Part shown: positions 44,209 through 53,072 of the stretch, in pieces | Position numbering within the stretch: the stretch's first letter is position 1 | Layout of the letters: each line of letters opens with the position of its first letter | Assembly: GCF_900106925.1 (NCBI RefSeq) | Contig: NZ_FNNZ01000002.1 | Location: 291,313-355,312 of the forward strand | DNA length: 64,000 nt | Direction: 5' to 3' | DNA from: Thiocapsa roseopersicina | GTDB taxonomy: Bacteria > Pseudomonadota > Gammaproteobacteria > Chromatiales > Chromatiaceae | The notes under the pieces: generated by a model | Database searches by the model: none | Told to the model about the DNA's origin: nothing | The model's input: the letters and a program-made list of their open reading frames with translations, nothing else | Translations under genes and position numbers: made by a program

Positions 44209-44736
44209 ATGAACGATACGATCGACGACGATGAAGACGACTTTCAGGACGAAGAGCGCGGCCCGAGCAAGAGCCAGCTCAAACGCGAGAAGCTGGCCCT
44301 GCAGGCCCTGGCCGAGCGCATGGCCGGGATGCCGCGGGCCGAGCTGGAGCGTCTGAACCTGAGCGCTGCGACCTGGGCCGCCTTGGACGAGACACCCCGG
44401 ATCAAGGATATCCGCGCCCGCGGTCGCCACTGGAAGCGCATCGCCAACCTGTTGGAACGCGAAGACATGGCCGCCGTGCATGCCTTGGTCGACCAGGCGG
44501 AGGATCGCGAGCGCGAGGCAGCGGCGCACCTGCATGCGCTTGAGCGCTGGCGCGAACGGCTCATTGCCGACGAAGAGGGTGCGTTGAGCGAATTCATCGA
44601 TGAGTGCCCGGATGTCGACCGCCAGCAGCTGCGCACGCTGATCCGCGCCGCACAGCGCGATCAGGAGCGCGGCCGCCCCGACGCACCGCGCAAGCTGTTC
44701 CGCTTCCTGCGCGACAGCCTGGAGTCCAGAGCGTAA
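44209..44736 (+). CDS. darP: ribosome-associated protein DarP (YjgA, DUF615)
   Basis: A 175-aa acidic-to-basic protein of the DUF615 family, which assists late 50S assembly. It has the hallmark segments SKSQLKREKLALQALAERM, NLSAATWAALDETPRIKDI, and RRxxxx-type repeats of basic helix pairs. ATG 44209 (MNDTIDDDEDD) gives the typical acidic N-terminus; four codons more are open upstream. It follows recJ by 31 bp. Confidence 0.92.
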   Translation: MNDTIDDDEDDFQDEERGPSKSQLKREKLALQALAERMAGMPRAELERLNLSAATWAALDETPRIKDIRARGRHWKRIANLLEREDMAAVHALVDQAEDREREAAAHLHALERWRERLIADEEGALSEFIDECPDVDRQQLRTLIRAAQRDQERGRPDAPRKLFRFLRDSLESRA

Positions 44737-44738
44737 AC

Positions 44739-44823
44739 GATGGGTTTCGCTGCGCTCTACCCCTGCCGGAACCGAGGTGTCGGAGCGTGGACGATGGGTT
44801 TCGCTGCGCTCTACCCATCCTAC
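44739..44823. repeat. two copies of GATGGGTTTCGCTGCGC repeat
   Basis: Tandem copies at 44739-44763 and 44793-44823, the second carrying the ACCCATCC arm that pairs with its start. A third copy lies in reverse at 39454-39484. They sit between darP and the glycosyltransferase gene. Confidence 0.75.
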
Positions 44824-44880
44824 GCGTCACGGGCTTTTTCGGGGCTTGGAATGTGCTGGCTGTGACCATTTGGAGCTCAC

Positions 44881-45927
44881 ATGAACACCGCGATTGAACC
44901 GGCGCCTGTGGCGGCGAACGCGACCGGACAGCCCACGACGGACTATCCGTCGCTCTCCGTCGTCATCCCCATGTATCAGGAGATCGACAACGTCGAGCCC
45001 ATGTTGTCGCGGGTCCATGAGGGACTTGCCGGCTACCGGGGCGCCTGGGAGCTAATCTGTGTCGACGACGGCAGCCGCGACGGCACGGGCGAGCGTCTGC
45101 GTGAAGTCGGCGAGCGCTATGGCCCACACGTTCGGGTGATCCGACTGAGGCGCAACTTCGGCCAGACCGCGGCCATGCAGGCCGGCTTCGACGCGGCCCG
45201 CGGCGAGCTGATCGCGACCCTGGACGGCGATCTGCAGAACGACCCCGCCGACATCCCGCGCATGGTCGAGGAGCTGCTCGCACGCGACCTGGATCTCCTG
45301 CAGGGCTGGCGTCGTCAGCGCCAGGATGCGCTGGTCATGCGCAAGCTGCCCTCGAAGATCGCCAACGCACTGATCGGCAAGGTCACGGGTGTGGCGCTGC
45401 ACGACTACGGCTGCAGCCTCAAGGTCTATCGCGCCGAGGTGATCAAGGAGGTCACCCTGCTCGGGGAGATGCACCGCTTCATCCCGGTCTGGGTCGCCGG
45501 CGTCACGGCGCCGGAGCGCATCGGCGAGACTGAGGTCGCCCATCAGGCGCGCCGCTTCGGGACGTCCAAGTACGGGATCTCGCGCACCTTTCGGGTGCTG
45601 CTGGACCTCCTTTCGGCCTTTTTCTTCCTGCGGTTCGGATCGCGACCGGGGCACTTCTTCGGCTCCATCGGGATCCTCTTCGGCGTGGTCGGGAGCATCC
45701 TGATGGCCGACATGCTCTGGGTGAAATTCGGGCTCGGACAGCACATCGGGACACGCCCGATGCTCTTCGTAGCCATCCTCTTCCTGGTCGTCTCGATCCA
45801 GTTTCTGACCACCGGGGTGCTCGCCGAGCTGATGACGCGCACCTTCTACGCCTCGGGCGAGCACACGCACCACCGGATTCGCTGGCAATCGGATCCCGAG
45901 CACGCGGATTGGAGGCACTCGGCATGA
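44881..45927 (+). CDS. GT2 glycosyltransferase, ArnC/DPM-like
   Basis: A 348-aa GT2 enzyme: an N-terminal GT-A domain (SVVIPMYQEIDNVEPML, VDDGSRDGT, TLDGDLQNDP with its metal-binding DxD-like motif, HDYGCSLKVYR) followed by two C-terminal membrane helices (about 245-320). It resembles ArnC and dolichyl-phosphate mannosyltransferases, which load sugars on a polyprenyl phosphate. It overlaps the ArnT-like gene by ATGA, and the two presumably act in series. Confidence 0.9.
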   Translation: MNTAIEPAPVAANATGQPTTDYPSLSVVIPMYQEIDNVEPMLSRVHEGLAGYRGAWELICVDDGSRDGTGERLREVGERYGPHVRVIRLRRNFGQTAAMQAGFDAARGELIATLDGDLQNDPADIPRMVEELLARDLDLLQGWRRQRQDALVMRKLPSKIANALIGKVTGVALHDYGCSLKVYRAEVIKEVTLLGEMHRFIPVWVAGVTAPERIGETEVAHQARRFGTSKYGISRTFRVLLDLLSAFFFLRFGSRPGHFFGSIGILFGVVGSILMADMLWVKFGLGQHIGTRPMLFVAILFLVVSIQFLTTGVLAELMTRTFYASGEHTHHRIRWQSDPEHADWRHSA

Positions 45928-47561
45928 GCCAAACCATCGCCGATCGCGGCCCGAGCGGGATACTCGGGCGCATCCTGACCTCGCCCTGGCTGCTCGTCGC
46001 GGTCGTACTCCTGAGCTTCTACTGGCAGTTGGGCGCGGTGCCGCTCTACGATCTGGACGAAGGCGCCTTCACCGAGGCGACCCGCGAGATGCTCGCGAGC
46101 GGCAACTTCATCACGCCCCACAAGGACGGGGAGCCGCGCTACGACAAGCCGGTCCTCATTTACTGGCTGCAGGCGGCCTCGGCGCAGGCGTTCGGGTTCA
46201 ACGAGCTGGCGCTGCGTCTGCCTTCGGCGCTGGCCGCAACCCTCTGGGTGCTCGCGGTCTGGAGCTTCGTACGGGAACGACTGGATCGCGAGAGCGCGGT
46301 TGTCGCCGGGCTGGTGATGGCCTTGAGTCTGCAGGTCTCGGTGATCGCCAAGGGGGCGGTCGCCGATGCGGTGCTCAACCTCTTCATCGCCCTCGCCTTC
46401 TTCGAGATCTATCGCTATTACCTGGACCCGAACCCCGCAACCAACCGGCGCTTCGTGCTGCGTGCCTTCCTCTGGATGGGGCTTGGCTTCTTGACCAAGG
46501 GGCCGGTCGCGGTCTTCTTCCCGGTGCTGGTCAGCCTGCTCTTCTTCGGGTCGCAACGCGCGCTGGGTCGCTGGGCGCAGGCGGCCTTCGCGCCGAAGGG
46601 ATGGCTGGTCTTCGTTCTCGTCGCCCTGCCCTGGTATCTCGCGGTTTATCTCGACGACGGGCCGGGATTCTTCCGCAGCTTCTTCCTGGAGCACAACGCC
46701 GGGCGCTTCGGCGATGCCATGCACGGCCATGCCGGGTTTCCCGGTTATTACCTGGTGATGCTGCCGATCATCCTGCTGCCCTTCACCGGCTGGTTCCTGC
46801 GTCTCTTGCCGGGCCTGCGTGCCGCTTGGTCGGATCCGCTCGAGCGCTTCCTCTGGATCTGGTTCGCCACCGTCTTCGTCTTCTTCTCATTCTCGGGGAC
46901 CAAGCTGCCGCATTACCTGCTCTACGGGGCCACGCCGCTGTTCATCCTGATGGCCAAACATCGCGATCTGCTGAAAGGTCGCTGGCTTGCCTTCGCGCCG
47001 CCGCTGATCTTACTCGGCCTTCTAGCGGTGCTGCCCGGGGTAATAGGTCTGATCGAGTCCCAAGCGGACAGGGCGCATGAGATCGCCATGTTCCAAGAGG
47101 CCCGCGGGGTCCTGGGACTCGACTATCTGGGCGCCATGCTCGCCGGTCTGGCCGCGCTGATCGGTCTGCTGCTGTGGTCGCGCCCGCCGCTGTGGCAGCG
47201 GCTGATTCTCGCCGGGGTGATCCAAACACTGGTGGTCTACGGCGTCCTGGTCCCGCGCGTCTTCGAGGTGATGCAGGCACCCGTGAAGGAGGCCGGGCTG
47301 CTGGCAAAAGAGCTGGACCTCCCGACCGTGGTCTACCGCACCTCCATGCCGAGCTTCAGCGTCTATCGCGATGCCGTCACGCCGAATCGCCCGCCCTTGC
47401 CCGGCGAGCTGGTCTTCCTGCGTGTCGACAAGCTCGACGCCTTGGCGACTGATTTCCCCGGCCTGCAGCGCGACCTCGTCTATCGCCGAGGTCCGGTCGC
47501 CTTGGTGCGCATGGGCCGAGCGGACGACAAGAGCGCCGTCGGCACTCAACCCGGACGATGA
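45924..47561 (+). CDS. GT39/ArnT-like membrane glycosyltransferase
   Basis: A 545-aa integral membrane glycosyltransferase with about twelve hydrophobic segments. The N-terminal periplasmic loop has the conserved DLDEGAFTEATREM and PHKDGEPRYDKPVLIYWLQ, as in ArnT. ArnT adds aminoarabinose from a polyprenyl donor to lipid A. The exact sugar here is unknown. It overlaps both neighbours by ATGA, so GT2, ArnT-like and PAP2 genes form one tight operon likely to modify the cell envelope. Confidence 0.9.
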   Translation: MSQTIADRGPSGILGRILTSPWLLVAVVLLSFYWQLGAVPLYDLDEGAFTEATREMLASGNFITPHKDGEPRYDKPVLIYWLQAASAQAFGFNELALRLPSALAATLWVLAVWSFVRERLDRESAVVAGLVMALSLQVSVIAKGAVADAVLNLFIALAFFEIYRYYLDPNPATNRRFVLRAFLWMGLGFLTKGPVAVFFPVLVSLLFFGSQRALGRWAQAAFAPKGWLVFVLVALPWYLAVYLDDGPGFFRSFFLEHNAGRFGDAMHGHAGFPGYYLVMLPIILLPFTGWFLRLLPGLRAAWSDPLERFLWIWFATVFVFFSFSGTKLPHYLLYGATPLFILMAKHRDLLKGRWLAFAPPLILLGLLAVLPGVIGLIESQADRAHEIAMFQEARGVLGLDYLGAMLAGLAALIGLLLWSRPPLWQRLILAGVIQTLVVYGVLVPRVFEVMQAPVKEAGLLAKELDLPTVVYRTSMPSFSVYRDAVTPNRPPLPGELVFLRVDKLDALATDFPGLQRDLVYRRGPVALVRMGRADDKSAVGTQPGR

Positions 47562-48424
47562 CGATGCGCACTGATTTCTACACATTCTGGAAACACGCCC
47601 TTCGCGAGCGTTTGGTCACGGGAGCCGACCGAACGCCGTTCAGGTCGCCGAGCGGCGCGGTCTGGTTGTCGCGCTGGGCGTTGGTCTGCCTGATCGTCGG
47701 CCTGACCCTTTATCTTGCCGTCGGGTACGACGCCGGTTTCATTCGGATCAACGCCGCCACGGCAGCATACCCCGACTGGCTTTGGCAGTGTTTGACGGTG
47801 CTCGGCGACGAGCGTGTCCCCTTCGCCTTGGCGCTGCTCTTCGCGCTGCGCTACCCGAGGGTCTTGTGGGCGCTGGTGCTCGCGGCGCTGATCGCGGCAG
47901 CCTACAGCCGAGGGTTCAAGGCGCTGTTCGACACCACGCGTCCGCCGGGCATGCTCGCAGCCGATGCCTTCAATCTCATCGGGCCGAGCCACACCCGCGC
48001 GAGCTTTCCGTCGGGTCACAGCGTGACGGCAGCCGTCTTTTTCGGGGTCTTGATCTACTACACACGCTGGACGGCGCTGCGGGCGCTGTTCCTGGCGCTG
48101 GCCGTGCTTGCCGGTTTGAGCCGGGTGGCGGTCGGCGTGCACTGGCCGGTCGATGTGGCGGCCGGCGTGTTCGGGGGGGCACTCGCGGCCTGGCTCGGTG
48201 CCGTACTTGCAGCCCGGTGGCCGGGGCCGGCAACGAATCTATGGGTTCATGTCGCCGTCGTGAGCTTGGCCGTGATTCCGGCGGCCACGTTGCTTTTCGA
48301 CGATGCGGGATACCACGCGGCTGCAATGCCCCTGGCCGTGCTCGGCGCTGTCGCGTTGGGGGTCGCGGGGATGCAGTATCTGCTTCGACCTTGGATGGGA
48401 TATCGTCGAGTCAGGTTGCCCTGA
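47558..48424 (+). CDS. PAP2-family phosphatase
   Basis: A 288-aa membrane protein with about six helices and the three PAP2 motifs: KALFDTTRPP, PSGHS and SRVAVGVHWPVD. It would remove phosphate from a lipid such as undecaprenyl pyrophosphate or lipid A. It overlaps the ArnT-like gene by ATGA, which suggests recycling of the polyprenyl carrier, but that is inference. It is convergent with the DUF302 gene, 16 bp apart. Confidence 0.92.
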   Translation: MTMRTDFYTFWKHALRERLVTGADRTPFRSPSGAVWLSRWALVCLIVGLTLYLAVGYDAGFIRINAATAAYPDWLWQCLTVLGDERVPFALALLFALRYPRVLWALVLAALIAAAYSRGFKALFDTTRPPGMLAADAFNLIGPSHTRASFPSGHSVTAAVFFGVLIYYTRWTALRALFLALAVLAGLSRVAVGVHWPVDVAAGVFGGALAAWLGAVLAARWPGPATNLWVHVAVVSLAVIPAATLLFDDAGYHAAAMPLAVLGAVALGVAGMQYLLRPWMGYRRVRLP

Positions 48425-48440
48425 CCCGACAAGCGGTGGA

Positions 48441-48947
48441 TCAGAATTCCCCGGTGGCGCCGGCGGTGATGATGTCTAGCATCTGACCGTTGATGCCGAG
48501 TGCCAGTGCCTGAAGCTCGGGCGGCAGATCGTAGGCGCTGATCAGCATGTCCAGGTTGAGCATCTGCAACCACATCCGGCCGTCGTTGTCCTCCACGAGC
48601 GCGATGCTGCACGGCATGTAGGCCGCAAAGATGGTGTTGAATCTCGCCATCTTGACCGCGTCTTCCGGATTGCAGAACTCGAAGATCTCCAAGCGCATCG
48701 AATCGATGCCGCGATTTCCGACCTCCTGCCCGACATTGAGATGCGCGACCAGGCGCATATTGAGCTCGACCGCCTTCGACAGCATGGCCTCGCCCGCGGC
48801 ATCGGCGGTTACGCCGGGCGCCAGCCCGACCTTGAGCACGGTGTGCTCGACGTCCGACACGCGGATCTCGGGGGAAGCGTCCTCGGCCGCAATCAGCGGC
48901 ATGGACGCGAGAAGGGTGAGTGCAACGACAAGGCTCAGATGTTTCAT
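48441..48947 (-). CDS. exported DUF302 domain protein
   Basis: A 168-aa periplasmic protein with a signal peptide ending near LIAAEDA. The DUF302 pattern appears in the middle, including LRLEIFEFCNPEDAVKMA and AAYMPCSIALVEDNDGRMWL. DUF302 proteins are small beta-rich folds of unknown role, often beside redox or heme proteins. It follows a dihaem cytochrome gene by 45 bp on the same strand, so both are probably co-expressed in the periplasm. Confidence 0.85.
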   Translation of the reverse strand: MKHLSLVVALTLLASMPLIAAEDASPEIRVSDVEHTVLKVGLAPGVTADAAGEAMLSKAVELNMRLVAHLNVGQEVGNRGIDSMRLEIFEFCNPEDAVKMARFNTIFAAYMPCSIALVEDNDGRMWLQMLNLDMLISAYDLPPELQALALGINGQMLDIITAGATGEF

Positions 48948-48992
48948 TCTTGTATCCTCAAGATATTCTTATGGATGTGTCCGACTCGGCGT

Positions 48993-49652
48993 TCAGTTCT
49001 TGTCGTCGACCGTGGTCACGAAGCCGATGATATCGAGGATGTCCTGATCGCTGTAATCCACGAAGGTCTCGTCGTCCGGATCGTTGGCGTGCATCCGCTT
49101 GCCGGCCTTGAACTTCTCGATCTGGCGGAAGAGATAGCCGTCGTACTGGCCGGCGAGCTTGGGGCTTTCCTTACGCTTGTTCCCTTCGGCTTTGCGTCCG
49201 TGGCAGGTCTTGCAGTCGCTCTGAAAGATCTCTTCGCCATTCTCGACGTCCGCACCTTCCGGGGTCGGGACATCGAGCGGATGGACAGCATCCAGATCGA
49301 TGCTCGCGATGTAGGCCGACAGACTCGCCAGATCAGAGTCCGATAGGGTGCGCAGGCCGCCCACCACCGTCATGGCCGCATGCTCGCGCACGCCGTCGCG
49401 ATAGTCGGTCAGGCTCTTGACCAGATAATAGTCAGGCAAACCGGCGAGACGCGGATATTTTCCGCCCAGAATGCCCTGCGAATACTGGCCGTGGCAAAGC
49501 GCACACTGGCGATGCAGGCGTTGACCGAGCTCCAAATCCGGCGCCGCCTCCGCCTCCGTATCGGAGGTGCTGGCGAGGACCGAAGGGGTGACGGCCAAGG
49601 TGCCCGAGAAAGCCAGTGAAAAAGCCAGCGCACGCAGAAAGGGAGAGCTCAT
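48993..49652 (-). CDS. dihaem cytochrome c, c4-like
   Basis: A 219-aa periplasmic cytochrome. A signal peptide (FLRALAFSLAFSGTLAV) is followed by two haem-binding sites, CALCH near residue 50 and CKTCH near residue 148. Two repeated cytochrome c domains follow the c4 pattern, as in electron carriers to terminal oxidases. The conserved KYPRLAGLPDYYL and SPKLAGQYDGYLF stretches show the duplication. It is upstream of the DUF302 gene by 45 bp. Confidence 0.93.
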   Translation of the reverse strand: MSSPFLRALAFSLAFSGTLAVTPSVLASTSDTEAEAAPDLELGQRLHRQCALCHGQYSQGILGGKYPRLAGLPDYYLVKSLTDYRDGVREHAAMTVVGGLRTLSDSDLASLSAYIASIDLDAVHPLDVPTPEGADVENGEEIFQSDCKTCHGRKAEGNKRKESPKLAGQYDGYLFRQIEKFKAGKRMHANDPDDETFVDYSDQDILDIIGFVTTVDDKN

Positions 49653-49844
49653 ACTCCAAACTCCAGGTGGATGATTGTTCTCGTGAGCGGCTACGATAGG
49701 AGATCAGCCGCATAGGTGCAACCCGTTCAGGATCTTGGGTTTTCTTGCCGACAGAGCCCCTTCTTTCGGTAGGGTCTGAACCCGTCCGGGCGAAGTCCGG
49801 CGGCAGAGCTGCGCCCGAACGCGAGCATGAGCACAATCCGCCTC

Positions 49845-51167
49845 TCAGGGATCAGCCGAGGGTAGGCTCGTGGTGCACGGAGCGGGATCCGGCTGCCCGA
49901 CCACATCTCCCGCGCGACCGCCGAGCAGACTGCTCGCGATCTCCTCTCCGGCCCGACGCCCCGAGTGCAACGCCCACTGGATCGAGGGCGCCGATCGATA
50001 CTCGCCGCAGGTCCAGAGCCACGTGGATTGACGCAGCCGCACGGCACCCGGATAGGGGACGGGCGGCGACTGAACCGGCAAGGCACGCGGCAGCCGACAG
50101 ACCGCCAAGCGCTTCCACGCGAGGACCTGATCGCCGAACCAGCCGATCAGCTCGCGACGCAGATCGGTCTCGAGCGCATCCGGGTTGTGCTCCGCGCCGT
50201 GCACGTTGACCGCGACGAGGCTCTCGCCCCGCGGGGCATAGTGCTCCGAGAGATTACTCGGACACAGCAGACTGTTGATCCGCCCTCGCCCTTCGCCGTT
50301 GACCACGAGATACGGCCCTTCGATCGGCGGCTCGCTCGCTGCGAAATACACACAGGTGGTTCCGCGCCCCGCTACCGCCGCACTGTGCGATCGACCCAGT
50401 AGACGCGCCGTCTCGTTGCCTTCGGTCGCCAGCACGATGGTGCCCGCCCGCAGCCGCTCGCCCGTGTCGAGCAGGACCTGTTGATCCAGGATGCGCTCGA
50501 CCCGTGCGCCGGTGCGGATGGAGTCGCGCGGCAATTGCTGCGCGAGCTGTGCCGGAAGCTCGCCCATCCCGCGCGCCGGCAGTGCGGTGTCGCCCAGCGC
50601 AAAGGCACGAAACACGAACTCGAAGGCGCGCGAAGACACCCCCAGCCCAGGCTCGAAGAAGACACCGCTGAAAAAGGGCTTGAAGAAGCGCTCGATCATG
50701 CGTGCGGAGAAACCCAGGTCGCGCAGTAGGGTCATCGCCTCGCGCTCCGGGCGGGAGTAAAGCGCCTTGAGATCGCCGGAGAGACAGCGGCGACGCAGCG
50801 CGAGCAGTCTCAGCTTGTCGCCGAGACTTCCGACCGGCGAGACCAGCATCTCGGGCAGACGTGCCGGACGGCGCCAGATGTCGCTGACGCGATGAAGCTG
50901 CCCCTGCGTGCGCACCAGCGCACCCGGATAGAAGGGACGCAGATCCAGGCGTGCGTAGTCGAAGAACCGCTGCGCCTCCGGATACCAGGTTTGCAGGACC
51001 TGAAAACCGCGATCCAGGAGAAACCCGTCGCGTCGATCGGTGCGCACCCGTCCGCCGGGGGCGTCCGACGCCTCGATCAGCAGGGGCTCGAAACCCCGCT
51101 CGCGCAGCGTGACGGCACAAGCCAGTCCGGAGAGACCGGCACCGATAATGATGACGTCTGTGCTCAT
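49845..51167 (-). CDS. FAD-dependent amine-oxidase/desaturase-like oxidoreductase
   Basis: A 440-aa flavoprotein with a dinucleotide-binding site IIIGAGLSGLACA at the N-terminus and EASDAPGGR. The C-terminal FAD contact is WTCGEYRSAPSIQWALHSGR. It belongs to the protoporphyrinogen oxidase/phytoene desaturase superfamily; the substrate is unknown. ATG 51167 is chosen: the longer frame to 51233 runs through a repeat unit lying 3 nt upstream of this ATG. It follows the photolyase gene on the same strand at 128 bp. Confidence 0.85.
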   Translation of the reverse strand: MSTDVIIIGAGLSGLACAVTLRERGFEPLLIEASDAPGGRVRTDRRDGFLLDRGFQVLQTWYPEAQRFFDYARLDLRPFYPGALVRTQGQLHRVSDIWRRPARLPEMLVSPVGSLGDKLRLLALRRRCLSGDLKALYSRPEREAMTLLRDLGFSARMIERFFKPFFSGVFFEPGLGVSSRAFEFVFRAFALGDTALPARGMGELPAQLAQQLPRDSIRTGARVERILDQQVLLDTGERLRAGTIVLATEGNETARLLGRSHSAAVAGRGTTCVYFAASEPPIEGPYLVVNGEGRGRINSLLCPSNLSEHYAPRGESLVAVNVHGAEHNPDALETDLRRELIGWFGDQVLAWKRLAVCRLPRALPVQSPPVPYPGAVRLRQSTWLWTCGEYRSAPSIQWALHSGRRAGEEIASSLLGGRAGDVVGQPDPAPCTTSLPSADP

Positions 51168-51170
51168 GGT

Positions 51171-51254
51171 TAAACCGCGTCCGGAGTGATATGGGTTGTG
51201 TTCAGTCTGGCTTAGTCTCAAGGCCATCTGCATCGACGGTAGAGACGCGGTTTA
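51171..51254. repeat. 84-bp repeat unit upstream of FAD gene
   Basis: A single unit TAAACCGCGTCCGG to GACGCGGTTTA. It lies between the photolyase stop (51296) and the FAD gene start (51167). It does not give a stop codon here but reaches to within 3 nt of the start. Confidence 0.8.
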
Positions 51255-51295
51255 AGTGATAGCTGATCGCTGAAGACTGACAGCTCTTCCCACCC

Positions 51296-52864
51296 TCAAC
51301 CGCTCCCTCCCGTCGCCAATTCTGCGCGAAGCGCCTCGGCCCGCCGACGAATCGGGCCGAGGCGCTCGGGATCCATCCGCGCAAGATTCCGCCATTGCAG
51401 AGCGGTGCGCGGATGGCTGTCGAACCGACTCCGGTGCCGATCGAGAAAATCCCAGTAGAGCGTCGTGAATGGACAGGCGCTCTCACCGACGGCCTCCTTC
51501 GGATCATAGCGGCAGTGCCGACAATAGTTGCTCATCCGATTGATGTACTGACCGGTCGCGACATAGGGCTTGGAGGCCAACAGCCCGCCGTCGGCGAACT
51601 GGCTCATCCCGATCACGTTGGGCGCCTCGACCCATTCGACGGCATCGACGAACATCGCCAGGTACCAGGCATGGACCTCGCGCGGCTCCACCCCGAGCAG
51701 CAACGCGAAGAGTCCGGTCACCATCAGGCGTTGGATGTGATGGCCGTAACCGTATTCGAGCACCTGTCCGATCGACGCCTCGAGACAAGCGTAGTCGGTC
51801 TTGCCGGTCCAGTAAAAATTCGGGAGCGGACGGTGTGCCTCCAGGACATTCGAGTCCAAATAGACCGGTCCTTCGCGCCAATAGATCCCGCGCACGTATT
51901 CACGCCAGCCGAGGATCTGGCGGACGAAACCTTCGACCGAGGCGAGCTGCGCTTGGTTCGCCTCGAAGGCCGCGATCGCGGCATCGATCGCGGTGCGCGG
52001 ATCGAGCAGCTTGAGATTCAGCGCAGCCGAGATCCGCGCGTGATAGAGATAGGGCTCGCCGGTCCACATGGCGTCTTGCCAAGGGCCGAAAGCGGCAAGC
52101 CGGTTGCGGATGAAGTCATCGAGCGCCTCGCGGGCTTGGGCGGCAGTCACAGGCCAGTCGAAGCGCTCCAAGGTGCCCGGTGCATTCGGGAAACGCTGCT
52201 GGATCAGTGCGATCAGGTCCCGCGTGATGGCGTCGGGAGGAAACCCGATCGGTTCAGGCACCATGCCCGGACCCTGCCGACCGAACGCCTTGCGGTTCTC
52301 TTGATCCAGATTCCACTGGCCTCCGAGGGGCTGAGCGGCATCCGCCGGACCTTCCATCAATATGCCTTCTCGCTTGCGCAGATGACGATAGAAGTGCTCC
52401 AAGCGAAGCCCTTTACGACCGGCCGCCCAACGATCGAAGTCCGCTCGCGAGCAGATGAAGTGCACATCCGGGCGGATCTCGAGCGGCACGGCGGCGGTCT
52501 CGGCGACGCACTGCAAGGCTGCGAGAACGCGATGCTCTCCCGGCTCGGTCAGGATCAAACGCTCCGGGCGCAGGATCCGGATCGCCGCGGCGAGACCGGC
52601 AGCGAGCGACGGATCCGCCTCGACATCGAGCGCCCGATAATGGACGCGGATCCCCTCGGCCTCCAAGGCGTCGCGAAAGTGCCGCATCGCGGAGAGAAAC
52701 AGCAGGATCCGCGCCTTGTGCGACGGCACATGGGTCGACTCCTCGACCGCCTCGCACATCCAGACCCGATCGCGTGCCGGATCCAGGTCGCGCAAGGCCG
52801 CGGCTTCGGCGTCGAGCTGATCCCCGAGAACGAGCACCAGATGTCGGCAGATTGGATCAGTCAT
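51296..52864 (-). CDS. iron-sulfur photolyase/cryptochrome (FeS-BCP type)
   Basis: A 522-aa member of the deoxyribodipyrimidine photolyase-related group (PhrB-like). The cluster cysteines are visible: CLEASI in TDYACLEASI, then NYCRHCRYDP and ESACPFT. It has the FAD region (QRLMVTGLFALLL, FVDAVEWVEAPNV, QFADGG). It repairs UV (6-4) or other photoproducts with light. Start ATG 52864. It sits between the FAD oxidoreductase and the DNA ligase genes, all on the minus strand, and may belong to one light-response group. Confidence 0.9.
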   Translation of the reverse strand: MTDPICRHLVLVLGDQLDAEAAALRDLDPARDRVWMCEAVEESTHVPSHKARILLFLSAMRHFRDALEAEGIRVHYRALDVEADPSLAAGLAAAIRILRPERLILTEPGEHRVLAALQCVAETAAVPLEIRPDVHFICSRADFDRWAAGRKGLRLEHFYRHLRKREGILMEGPADAAQPLGGQWNLDQENRKAFGRQGPGMVPEPIGFPPDAITRDLIALIQQRFPNAPGTLERFDWPVTAAQAREALDDFIRNRLAAFGPWQDAMWTGEPYLYHARISAALNLKLLDPRTAIDAAIAAFEANQAQLASVEGFVRQILGWREYVRGIYWREGPVYLDSNVLEAHRPLPNFYWTGKTDYACLEASIGQVLEYGYGHHIQRLMVTGLFALLLGVEPREVHAWYLAMFVDAVEWVEAPNVIGMSQFADGGLLASKPYVATGQYINRMSNYCRHCRYDPKEAVGESACPFTTLYWDFLDRHRSRFDSHPRTALQWRNLARMDPERLGPIRRRAEALRAELATGGSG

Positions 52865-53072
52865 GGTTACCGGAGTCAGCGGTTGGATTTAGTGCAGCAC
52901 GGCAGTTGTGTCGATACCGTTCGTTGTCGTTGTCGACGATCGATACGACCGCGACAACGAAAATGATCTCGGACGCTCTACACTGCACCAACAGCGATGT
53001 CCCGGAATAAGCGGCGCGACGGCACATGGCTGCTATCGGGCGACTAAAGTCGCCCTTACAGGTCGTATCGCC

